Source: JAFLUQ01 sp964537995
GTDB lineage: Bacteria; Bacillota; Clostridia; UMGS1883
Assembly (NCBI GenBank): GCA_964537995.1
Contig: CAZICW010000017.1
Coordinates: forward strand, 1 to 26,533
Direction of reading: 5' to 3'
DNA length: 26,533 nucleotides
The translations under genes and the position numbers were made by a program. Shown here one piece after another: positions 15,388 to 23,079 of this stretch. The notes beneath the pieces were generated by a model that saw nothing but the letters and a program-made list of their open reading frames with translations, ran no database searches and had not been told where the DNA came from. The first letter of the stretch is position 1. Each line of letters starts with the position of its first letter.

Positions 15388-15708
15388 ATGCTGTACAGAG
15401 AATATGAGGAGCTTTACAGCGCGCAGAATCCCATTCCCGAGGACGAATTTGCCTTTTATGATCTCAAGGCGGAAAAGCTGATTGAAGGCTATACCTTGGG
15501 AAGAAGCCGCGATTCCGATGTTGACGAGGTAAAATATGCCGAGGCGGAGCTGGCGCAGTATCTGTTTGAGAACAGAGGCAGAAGGGGCATTTCCGGCGAA
15601 AGCAACGACGGTCTTAGCGTAAGCTACGGCGACGACGCCGACAGCGGCTGTTACGGGATTGTGAAGCAGTGGCTCGGCTGGAGCGGTATGCTGTACGCCG
15701 GAGTATAG
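15388..15708 (+). CDS. Head-tail connector (adaptor) protein, gp6/gp15-like
   Basis: The 106 residues begin LYREYEELYSAQNPIPEDEF and contain AEAELAQYLFENRG, SGESNDGLSVSY and a C-terminal GIVKQWLGWSGMLYAGV. This pattern is familiar from small adaptor proteins encoded right after the capsid gene in Firmicutes phages. The adaptor extends the portal and receives the stopper. AGAGGG lies upstream of the ATG. Confidence 0.8.
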   Translation: MLYREYEELYSAQNPIPEDEFAFYDLKAEKLIEGYTLGRSRDSDVDEVKYAEAELAQYLFENRGRRGISGESNDGLSVSYGDDADSGCYGIVKQWLGWSGMLYAGV

Positions 15709-15735
15709 CTTCCTTCGGAAAGGAGCTGAAAACGA

Positions 15736-16152
15736 ATGGCTTCGATAATCGACAGCCTTAAGGATTTTTTCGCGCAGTGTCCGCTGCTTGAGGGCGCGTG
15801 GCTCAACGTCAACTATCTCGGCAAAAACAGCGGGGACTACAGCCTTGAAGGACTGCCGACTTCCCCCGCGATAAAGAAATATGTTGACGGCGGAGAACTC
15901 AGACAGTATGCCTTTGTGTTTGCTTCAAGGGAATATTACGACGAGGACAGGCTTCGTAATACGGAAACCGCGGAATTTTACGAGCGGCTTTGCGCCTGGA
16001 TTGAGAAAAAGAACTCGGCGCGGGAGCTTCCCGCGCTGGAGGACGGGCTTACGGCGCAGCGGCTTGAGGTAACGGATACGGGCTTCGTTGCCGCCGCCGC
16101 GATGGGCTCGGCGAGATTTCAATTGCAGTGCAGGCTTATATACAGAAAGTGA
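15736..16152 (+). CDS. Tail terminator / minor structural protein
   Basis: The 138 residues start MASIIDSLKDFFAQCPLLEG and include SPAIKKYVDGGELRQYAFVFASREYYDED and a C-terminal RFQLQCRLIYRK. The same pattern occurs in phage proteins often mislabelled 'chloramphenicol resistance protein', which are placed between the minor capsid and tail-tube genes and considered tail terminators. It has nothing to do with antibiotic resistance. AAAGGAG lies upstream of the ATG. It is followed by the tail-tube gene after 8 bases. Confidence 0.78.
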   Translation: MASIIDSLKDFFAQCPLLEGAWLNVNYLGKNSGDYSLEGLPTSPAIKKYVDGGELRQYAFVFASREYYDEDRLRNTETAEFYERLCAWIEKKNSARELPALEDGLTAQRLEVTDTGFVAAAAMGSARFQLQCRLIYRK

Positions 16153-16160
16153 GGGTAAAA

Positions 16161-16622
16161 ATGGCGATAGCAAAGAGATGCGACAAGGTGGCGTTCATGG
16201 GCGTGAACGGAACCTATTACAGAATGACAAATTTTACGGAGATAACCACAAACAAAAACCCGAAGGAATACAGCCGTCAGTACGTTGACGAGGAGTTTGA
16301 AAGAGACAGCGTCGTGGGATACAGTCCTTCAATAAGCTACAGCTTTGATTATGACAGCGAAAATTCCGTGCATAATCTCATAAAGAATATCGCGGACAAT
16401 GAGCTTGTGGGCGATGATGCCGTGGCGGAAATTGTCATGGTTGACATTGAGGACGAGAACGGCTCCAACAGCGCCGTAAGCCGCAGATGGAGCATAATCC
16501 CCGACAGCGAGGGCGACAGCTTTGACGCATATACCTACAGCGGCACCTTCCATGCCAACGGAAGCAAGGAGGACGTCACCGCGGTTTCGGCGGACGGCTG
16601 GCAGACAATTACAAAGAAATGA
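16161..16622 (+). CDS. Major tail (tube) protein
   Basis: This 153-residue protein carries MAIAKRCDKVAFMGVNGTYYRMTNF, FERDSVVGYSPSISYSFDYD and a C-terminal GTFHANGSKEDVTAVSADGWQTITKK, typical for single-domain siphophage tail-tube proteins. It should polymerise into the tail tube. I used the ATG at 16161, preceded by GAGGG, rather than a start 11 codons upstream inside the previous gene. There is no sheath gene, so the tail would be non-contractile. Confidence 0.85.
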   Translation: MAIAKRCDKVAFMGVNGTYYRMTNFTEITTNKNPKEYSRQYVDEEFERDSVVGYSPSISYSFDYDSENSVHNLIKNIADNELVGDDAVAEIVMVDIEDENGSNSAVSRRWSIIPDSEGDSFDAYTYSGTFHANGSKEDVTAVSADGWQTITKK

Positions 16623-16648
16623 TTCCGGCAGGCTGAGGAGGTGAAGGC

Positions 16649-18394
16649 ATGGCGGACGGAAGCATAATTATTGAAACCAGGCTCGACACCGACGGCATAG
16701 CTTCGGGACTTGCGGAAATCAAGGATGTGATCGAAGCCGGCATGGGCGATGCGGAAAGCGGAGTCAACAAAGTGCTGGAAGCGATTACCGAAGCGATCGG
16801 AAAAACGGACGTCGCGTCGGGCGCAAAAGGGCTGGTGTCTGCCATAGTGCAGACCCTGTCGGCGGGAGCGGGGGAGATATACTCCGCCGCTTCTTCCTCG
16901 GCGAAGCAGGCGGGAGAGGGCATAGCTTCTGGTACGGGTACGTTTTCAAGCGGAGGGGCGTCCCTTGCTTCGGCGGCGGCAGGCGGTCTGCTTTCCGCCG
17001 CCGGAGAGCTTGTTTCCGCCGCGGGAAACGCCGCGGCACGGGGAGCTGAAGCGGCAGGCTCATACAGCGGACAGTATTCCTCCGTGGGGCTGAATCTGAT
17101 GAACGCGCTGCGCAGCGGCATAGCCGCCGGAGCTTCGGCGCTTTACGCAAAGGCGGCAGCCGTGGCTTCGTCGGTTCTGAATACGGTTAAGAATGCTTTC
17201 GGCATACATTCTCCGTCGAAGGTGTTCCGCGACGAAATAGGCAAAATGCTGATGCTGGGACTTAAGGAGGGTATTTCGGAAAATACCGACGCGGTGCTGG
17301 AAGCGTGCGGCGAGCTGGCGGAGGATATGCTGGAGTCGGAACGGAAATACCTTGAAGAAAAGGAACGTATAGAAGCGGAGCAGGCGGCGGCTGATGAAGC
17401 GTCAAGACTGAGAGAGTACGAAAAAAAGCTCGCAAATGCGAAAAACGAGCTTGAAAAAGAGGAAATCATAAATGAAGAGAGACTGCGCCTGAAGAAAAAG
17501 GCGGACAGCGAATATCTTGACGAGCTTAAGGAAAATTCCGAGCGTCAGCGTGAGGTTATCGACGCGTTGAAGGATGACATAACCGCCGTATACAAAGACA
17601 TCGCGGATCATATCGAAAACAGTCTTGAACCGATAACGGAAAGCCGCGACAAGCTTGAAAGCCGTCTTAAATCGTTCGCGTCGGAGAACGGCGGTTATGT
17701 TAAGAGCGTAATAAATACGCCGGAAACCACAGTTTCTTCAATCGGAGCAAGAAAAACCGAGAATAGGCGGACAGAGCTGTATACTCTTGCGGATCAGCAG
17801 GAGAGCATAGACGCGTTGCGCCGCTACAGCTCCGCGCTGGAGCTTGTAAGAAACAGACTGGAAAATTTTTCTTCGGATACGGCAAAGGATTTCATGAACG
17901 CCATCGCGGAAATGGACGTCAGAGAGGGAACTGTGTTCGCGCAGACTCTTGCGTCGGCGGACGACGCGGATTTTGGGCAGTATATTGAAAAGTGGGAAAC
18001 GAAGAACGAGCTTGCCAAAGCGGTGGCGCGTCAATTTTACAGCGAAGACTTTGCCGAAGCGGTGGACGACTGTACGCAGTACATGAAAACCGAGCTTGAA
18101 GCCTTGGGCATGGAAATCCCCGAAGGCTTTTTCGCGAGCGGCAGCGTGAGCGCGGCGGAGTTCGGCAAGGGCTTTACGGAGGGACTTGACGCAATTTTGG
18201 AGAATGCGCGGATTATGATTGAAAGCTTCGGCAATTACGCGTCGGAGCTTATCGGAGAACCCGCGCAGCCGGTTGTGAATACGAACAATTACTACAGCAC
18301 CTATTCCGTAAACGGAACAAAAAGCACAACCGCCGAAAGCATATATGCCATAGAAGCCGCCGCGACCATGAACAGATACAGGGGGATAGATTGA
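16649..18394 (+). CDS. Short tail tape-measure protein
   Basis: The 581 residues begin GSIIIETRLDTDGIASGLAEIK, the usual tape-measure start. They run through an Ala/Ser/Gly-rich stretch (about 60-185) to HSPSKVFRDEIGKMLMLGLKEG (about 187-208), a motif that usually lies hundreds of residues further in. A charged coiled coil follows (about 228-320), then a helical C-terminal part. Tape measures set tail length at roughly 1.5 angstrom per residue, so this predicts a tail of only about 85-90 nm. AGGAGG precedes the ATG. The stop overlaps the next start by one base. Confidence 0.88.
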   Translation: MADGSIIIETRLDTDGIASGLAEIKDVIEAGMGDAESGVNKVLEAITEAIGKTDVASGAKGLVSAIVQTLSAGAGEIYSAASSSAKQAGEGIASGTGTFSSGGASLASAAAGGLLSAAGELVSAAGNAAARGAEAAGSYSGQYSSVGLNLMNALRSGIAAGASALYAKAAAVASSVLNTVKNAFGIHSPSKVFRDEIGKMLMLGLKEGISENTDAVLEACGELAEDMLESERKYLEEKERIEAEQAAADEASRLREYEKKLANAKNELEKEEIINEERLRLKKKADSEYLDELKENSERQREVIDALKDDITAVYKDIADHIENSLEPITESRDKLESRLKSFASENGGYVKSVINTPETTVSSIGARKTENRRTELYTLADQQESIDALRRYSSALELVRNRLENFSSDTAKDFMNAIAEMDVREGTVFAQTLASADDADFGQYIEKWETKNELAKAVARQFYSEDFAEAVDDCTQYMKTELEALGMEIPEGFFASGSVSAAEFGKGFTEGLDAILENARIMIESFGNYASELIGEPAQPVVNTNNYYSTYSVNGTKSTTAESIYAIEAAATMNRYRGID

Positions 18395-19236
18395 TGGAAA
18401 TTGTTTTTGAAAACGGCTTCGGAAGCATAAAAATGAACGGCGGCGGCGGCTCGGCCCCCTTCAGGCTCCGCGCCGTTGAGGGACTGGGATATATGGCGCA
18501 GACGGCGACGGCGGTGAACTATCCGTTCAGAAGCGGACAGCGGACAATTTCAAGAACTCCGGCGGCAAGGATTATAACCGTCTCCTTCGACGCCGCCGAG
18601 TCGGGGCGCAGATATGACGATATGCTCGGAAAAATAGGGCATGACAGCGGAAGGCTCTATGTGACCGACGGCGCGAAAAGCGTCTATGCCGAATGTTATG
18701 TCAGCAATTTAAGCGCGGCTCAGATATACGGCAGCGACTACGGAAGGTATACGGCTCAGTTTACCTGCGATTACCCGTATTTCCGCGATTCCGAGCCGAC
18801 GCTCCGCACACTTTTTGAAAGAACCGCACTGATAAGCGGGAAGCTGGAGCTTCCGTCGGTTTTTTCGACAAGAACCGCCGGAAGCAAAGTGAACGTAACG
18901 GGCGACAAGGCGGTCTATCCGACGGTGACGGTGGGAAATGTGTCCGGGGAAGAGAATTTCGAGCTTGTAATCCTGAACGAAACCTCGGGAAACGAGCTTA
19001 AGCTGAATCTTCCCGCCGGAAAATACAGCCTCATAGAATTTGACCTGTTCAACGGAAGCATAAGCTGCGGAGGCAGGGATTTTACGGTTTACCTTGACGA
19101 CGACTGCTATATGAGCGATTTTTTGCTGCGCGAGGGCGAAAACAGCCTTAAAATAACCGCCGCCGGCTTGGAAGCGGGAACGGCGGCGTCGGTCTGCTTT
19201 GAGAATGAGTATATAACAGCGCGGGAGGACAAATGA
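18394..19236 (+). CDS. Distal tail protein (Dit-like)
   Basis: This 280-residue protein directly follows the tape measure, as Dit does in siphophages. The N-terminal half (FENGFGSIKMNGGGG...GLGYMAQTATAVNYPFRSGQRTISRTPAARIITVSFDA, then YTAQFTCDYPYFRDSE) fits the conserved Dit ring domain. The C-terminal half is a beta-rich galectin-like region. It would cap the tail and connect it to the tip. I chose the ATG at 18394, which has AGGGGG upstream, over an adjacent TTG. An ATGA overlap joins it to the following gene. Confidence 0.82.
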   Translation: MEIVFENGFGSIKMNGGGGSAPFRLRAVEGLGYMAQTATAVNYPFRSGQRTISRTPAARIITVSFDAAESGRRYDDMLGKIGHDSGRLYVTDGAKSVYAECYVSNLSAAQIYGSDYGRYTAQFTCDYPYFRDSEPTLRTLFERTALISGKLELPSVFSTRTAGSKVNVTGDKAVYPTVTVGNVSGEENFELVILNETSGNELKLNLPAGKYSLIEFDLFNGSISCGGRDFTVYLDDDCYMSDFLLREGENSLKITAAGLEAGTAASVCFENEYITAREDK

Positions 19237-20180
19237 AGCAGGAAATTATTTTTTACGATTACGAATTTGGGCTGCTGGGCAGATCGGCAAACGTAACCGA
19301 CGTGTACCATAAGGAGCTTTACAACGGCATAGGCAGCTTTGAAGCGGGCGTCGCCGCGGACGACCCGATGGCGGAAACACTGCTCGGCAGGGACTATACC
19401 GTTGCTGTCTGGGGCGATATGCAGGCGATTGTGACGTCGGTGCAGGCGGACGATGACGAGGGAACGCTGCGCGTCTACGGCAGAACCCCGAACTGGCTGC
19501 TGGCAAAGCGTTCCTGCCCGAATTTCGGTCAGAGGACGGGAACCCCCTTCGAGCTTGCTCATGCCCTTGTGGATGAGGTATGGGGCGACAGCATAAGCGT
19601 CGGAACGGGAAGAGGCATTGAAGCCGAGGAAACCGTGTTCTGGAGGAATGTATACAACCCGCTGAACGAGGTTGTCGAGGACTGCCTTGACCGCGCCTGC
19701 GGCGGCTATCGCGTCGTATACGACAGGAAAACGCGGGAATGGCGGTTTGAAACCTTCGTCGGGGAGGAAACGGATTTCCTGTTCTCGGAGGACAGACACA
19801 ACATTTGCGGCGTTACAATGCGCCACAGCGTGCTGGACTATTTTAACGGCGGATATTATCTTGTTGACGATGAAAAAGGCTCATGGAACGAAATTCCTTC
19901 CGAAAAGGAGGGCATATACCGCTGGACCTCACGGCTGGACGCGTCGGGAGAAAGCTCGGCGAAAAGCGATTTGGCGAAGCGGAGAATTGAGGATGAGATT
20001 GATTTTGAGGTTATAAGCGGCTTCGCGCCGTATTCGCTCGGCGACATTGTGAAGGTCGAGCGTAGGCAGGGAAACAACCGCAAAACCGTTAAAATGCGCG
20101 TTACGGCAATAGAACGCTGGGCAGAGCGGGGCAATTGCGGGGAAAGACCGTTGCTTGAAAGCATTATTGATAATGAATGA
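19233..20180 (+). CDS. Tail-tip protein, ReqiPepy6 Gp37-like
   Basis: The 315 residues begin with IIFYDYEFGLLGRSANVTDVYHKELYNGIGSFEAGV and contain the ADDDEGTLRVYGRTPNWLLAKRSC segment and a long C-terminal region. This fits the siphovirus Gp37-like family, which occupies the Tal / tail-associated position after Dit and forms the tail hub. No lysozyme, peptidase or other wall-degrading domain is visible at its end, so it is a minimal hub. It starts in an ATGA overlap with the Dit-like gene. Confidence 0.78.
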   Translation: MKQEIIFYDYEFGLLGRSANVTDVYHKELYNGIGSFEAGVAADDPMAETLLGRDYTVAVWGDMQAIVTSVQADDDEGTLRVYGRTPNWLLAKRSCPNFGQRTGTPFELAHALVDEVWGDSISVGTGRGIEAEETVFWRNVYNPLNEVVEDCLDRACGGYRVVYDRKTREWRFETFVGEETDFLFSEDRHNICGVTMRHSVLDYFNGGYYLVDDEKGSWNEIPSEKEGIYRWTSRLDASGESSAKSDLAKRRIEDEIDFEVISGFAPYSLGDIVKVERRQGNNRKTVKMRVTAIERWAERGNCGERPLLESIIDNE

Positions 20181-20198
20181 TGAGGAGAGTGGAATAAG

Positions 20199-21053
20199 GT
20201 GGCGGAAATAAAATATTATTTCGGCGATAACAGGGAATACGGCGCGGAGGACATAAAAAGCGCGCTGAGCGTGCTTGTGGCGGAGGGAGGAATCGCCCTC
20301 GACCTCAGCGGCGACGGAAAGTATGATATTTCGGCGCTCAACAGCATTGTCGGCAGCGCGGTTGAAGCGGGAGTTGTCCCCGACTCCGTAACAAGCCTTA
20401 AGCTCGCCGTTTCGGACGGAAGATACTCCGTCAGTCCCGGAAGGGCGGTCTTTTCGGACGGCGGGATTGCCGTGCTTGACGGAGAGGAAAGTGTGGATAT
20501 GACGGCGGGGCAGTATCTCTATCTCGCCTACAGCACAGCCTTGGACGACGTGTATTTTCTCGCCTCGGACGAAGAGCAAAGTGAGGGAAACGGCACTCTG
20601 CTTGTGCCTATAGGCTATAGCGCGAAGGACGGCGGCGTCGAAAGTCTGCGAAGATACGCGCGGGGCAAAATTCCCGCGCTGGCTTCGGCGTCATGGAGTA
20701 CTCTTCGCGAGGCGGAATTTACGATTGACCTCTCCGAAGTGGGAAAAAGCGGCGGATTCGTGGAATGTACGCACGAATTTGACGGAGAAATGAATTTTAT
20801 GCTTCTGGACGCTGTGGGCTTTGTAAGCACAATGTACACCGATGCTCCGAAATATCACACCGTCTATAAAATGACCTCAAAGGAACACGGAGACGATTCA
20901 ACCTTTTTTGGGGTCAAATATACCGCAAACGGCTTTATCATGGCAAGACTTGTTGAAAAGGAAAGCGGCCGCATCAAAATGCGATACACCGTGCCGTCGG
21001 GAATTTCGTCAAGCAGCGTGACATACAGACCGCTGATAGGTCTTGTGAAATAG
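20199..21053 (+). CDS. Putative baseplate / receptor-binding protein, last gene of the cluster
   Basis: This 284-residue protein starts at GTG 20199 with GAGGAG about 12 bases upstream. The N-terminal part (AEIKYYFGDNREYGAEDIKSALSVLVAEGG, then SVSPGRAVFSDGGIAVLDGEE) resembles the upper baseplate / tail-fibre attachment module seen at the end of siphophage tail operons. The C-terminal ~110 residues form a beta-rich domain with no close family I recognise, a reasonable receptor-binding candidate. It is the only gene in the cluster likely to determine target-cell specificity. The terminator at 21072-21112 follows directly, with no holin or endolysin after it. Confidence 0.6.
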   Translation: MAEIKYYFGDNREYGAEDIKSALSVLVAEGGIALDLSGDGKYDISALNSIVGSAVEAGVVPDSVTSLKLAVSDGRYSVSPGRAVFSDGGIAVLDGEESVDMTAGQYLYLAYSTALDDVYFLASDEEQSEGNGTLLVPIGYSAKDGGVESLRRYARGKIPALASASWSTLREAEFTIDLSEVGKSGGFVECTHEFDGEMNFMLLDAVGFVSTMYTDAPKYHTVYKMTSKEHGDDSTFFGVKYTANGFIMARLVEKESGRIKMRYTVPSGISSSSVTYRPLIGLVK

Positions 21054-21071
21054 CAGACCGAAAAACCGCGC

Positions 21072-21112
21072 AAAAGCGGGTGCGAATCATTGAATAATTT
21101 GCACCCGCTTTT
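21072..21112. terminator. Bidirectional terminator closing the particle cluster and the lipoprotein operon
   Basis: A perfect 12-bp stem (21072-21083 AAAAGCGGGTGC and 21101-21112 GCACCCGCTTTT) has a 17-base loop and a T-run to 21114 on the + strand. On the - strand it lies just past the lipoprotein stop at 21119 and ends in TTTT plus a G-containing tail. It serves two convergent operons. Confidence 0.88.
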
Positions 21113-21118
21113 TTATTG

Positions 21119-23061
21119 TCACATATTCGATCCGTAAAAAATAATATAGAAGAAATTGTCCTCAATATCGTCCGAAATTTCGGCAAGACACTCATCAATC
21201 AGCTTGAACCGTTCGGATTCGGTAATTAAGCTTAACACGCCGTCCCCGTAGTTGCAGAGACAATCCTCAATTGAACAGAATTGGTTTATGTTAATATACA
21301 TTTTGCCGTTTTCGTCAAAATAAAATGTATTGAATATCCGTACAAGCAGAGAATCGTTCAGGTAATAATCCAACAGCCGCTCGGCGGTTTCCGGATCAAA
21401 TTTTTCTCCGGTATATTTAGCGTCTCCGTTTTCGTCATACTGCCAATTTTCTATAATGTCCGAGTATAATTCGCGTCCGTCTTCGTTCGGGAAAAATAAG
21501 GAGTACGTTTTCTCCGTTCCGTCCGCGCCGACATAGGTTTGCGCCACGTCAACGCCCATGGCTTCGGGGTTCCACCGCGCGCTTATATCGTCAAACAGAG
21601 CGCAAAGCTCCGATATGGGTAAATATAGGTCGTAATCGATAATACGGGCAACGGCTTCGGTTTCGGCTCCGGTTGTATAATTCCGCAGCGTTACGGTTTC
21701 GCTTCCCGAGGAAAGATCGCTGTAATAAAAGGAGTCAAATTCGGATTCCAGGTCGTTGAGCTTCTGCGTATAATCGGCAAATTCCGCAAGCTCGGACACA
21801 ATGTCAACGGTGTTTCCCGCGTTTGCGTCGGGTAAAGAGACGCTTGCTTCGACATAGTCGTAATCCGTGACATAACCGAGCGTAACGGTGCAGCGACCCT
21901 TTTGTATCAGTTCCGCTTTAAAGCTGTCCGCTCCCGTACCCTCGATTATCGCCATGATTTCCGCTACAGCCGAGGAGAGAGCCTCAACGTCGATGTCGAA
22001 AACGATTTTCGTCTCTGTTTTTTCAAGCAGTCCGTCGGAATTGACGGTGAAGACCTCGGTAAAGCCGTTGTTAAAAATCCCGCTGTTTTCAAGCTCCTCC
22101 GCAATGGCGGCGTTGTAGAGCTTTATAAGGTCGGGGTCGAAGCTGCCTGCGTCTTCTTCGAGCAACTCCGTAATCAGCTCCGAAGCTTCCTCGGAGCCGA
22201 GAATATCCGCGGCCTCGTCANNNNNNNNNNNNNNNNNNNNNNNNNNNNNNNNNNNNNNNNNNNNNNNNNNNNNNNNNNNNNNNNNNNNNNNNNNNNNNNN
22301 NNNNNNNNNNNNNNNNNNNNCTCCGTAATCAGCTCCGAAGCTTCCTCGGAGCCGAGAATATCCGCGGCCTCGTCAACAAGAGCCTTGAGCGCGGCGGTGT
22401 TGACGTTAAGAGTATATGTCCCGCCGTTTCCCGTTATGTCCGCCGATTTCATGAACGAAAGCGTCAAACGGTCGGAAACAAAATCAATAAGCTCTGAAAA
22501 AGAATTAATAATCTTCTTGTCGTCCTCATCGAAAAGCGCGCCGCAGAGTACGTTTTTTAAATTTTCGGCAGAACCGATCGCAAAATACTGCTTGCCCGAC
22601 GCAGCCTTATAAACGGAAGGATACAAAACGGAAGGAATTTTCACAAGCAGCCTTTCACCCTCATCGGAGGCATCCGTCCATGATGTAAAGGAAAGCCTCA
22701 TATCGCTTGTAAAAACCGAAACGTCGGTTTGCGAAACGGAATTGTCCTTGACGGTTACGGATTTGACGCTGTAATTTTCAAACAGCTTTTGGCAAAAATC
22801 CGCCAAAAGGTTTGCCATGTCGGCTCTTTCCCGCAGATCCCGGTCGTCATTGTAGCCATAATCGGCGAAGTCGGGATTGAGCGCGACGGAGTACGGCTCC
22901 GCAATGTCAACGCTCCAGTTCACGGTTGTTGTCTTAACGCAGCTTGCGGCGTTTTCCGTCCTTGAAATTGCCGAGAGCAGATCGGCATTCGTAAGCGTAC
23001 AGCCCGAAAGCGCGCCGAGCGCAAGCGCGGCGGCAAGCAGCAATAAAAAATACTTTTTCAT
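21119..23061 (-). CDS. Lipoprotein B, second of a tandem paralogous pair (crossed by an artificial gap)
   Basis: The protein begins MKKYFLLLLAAALALGALSGC, a lipoprotein signal with lipobox ALSGC and lipidated Cys21, so it is anchored to the outer face of the membrane. The 100-N gap is flanked by the same 55 bases on both sides. Removing the gap and one copy (155 bases) leaves 1788 bases, an uninterrupted 595-codon frame. The late region (YLPISELCALFDDISARWNPEAMGVDV) resembles copper-amine-oxidase-like 'stalk' domains, followed by YFDENGKMYI. No enzyme motif is seen. It starts 18 bases after lipoprotein A with AAGGGG upstream, so the two share an operon. The function is unknown. Confidence 0.8.
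22166..22220. repeat. 55-base direct repeat, left copy, flanking assembly gap
   Basis: Identical to 22321-22375. Both copies touch the N run, which is the expected appearance of two contigs ending in the same overlap and joined without merging. It is unlikely to be a biological repeat. Confidence 0.9.
22221..22320. other. Assembly gap of 100 N (artificial)
   Basis: Exactly 100 N between identical 55-base ends. The reading frame of lipoprotein B is restored when gap and one repeat copy are dropped, so no sequence is likely to be missing here. Confidence 0.9.
22321..22375. repeat. 55-base direct repeat, right copy, flanking assembly gap
   Basis: Identical to 22166-22220; see that entry. The length suggests a k-mer-sized overlap between de Bruijn contigs. 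Confidence 0.9.
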
Positions 23062-23079
23062 GTCAGTTCCCCTTTTTTA

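Noticed and set aside
15736..16152. Possible antibiotic-resistance annotation (chloramphenicol resistance-like)
   Set aside because: That label is a known mis-annotation of this phage tail-terminator-like family; there is no acetyltransferase or efflux motif.
16609..17121. Antisense frame rich in Ala/Ser/Pro opposite the tape measure
   Set aside because: Mirror image of the Ala/Gly/Ser-rich tape-measure segment, with no start signal.
9354..21053. Tailocin (R/F-type bacteriocin) explanation for the cluster
   Set aside because: Terminase, portal, scaffold and major capsid genes are all present and intact, so a DNA-filled head is expected. There is no sheath, and lysis genes typical of tailocins are missing.
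9137..21118. Attachment-site direct repeats flanking the cluster
   Set aside because: Comparing 9137-9353 with 21054-21118 by eye shows no shared stretch beyond short A/T runs.
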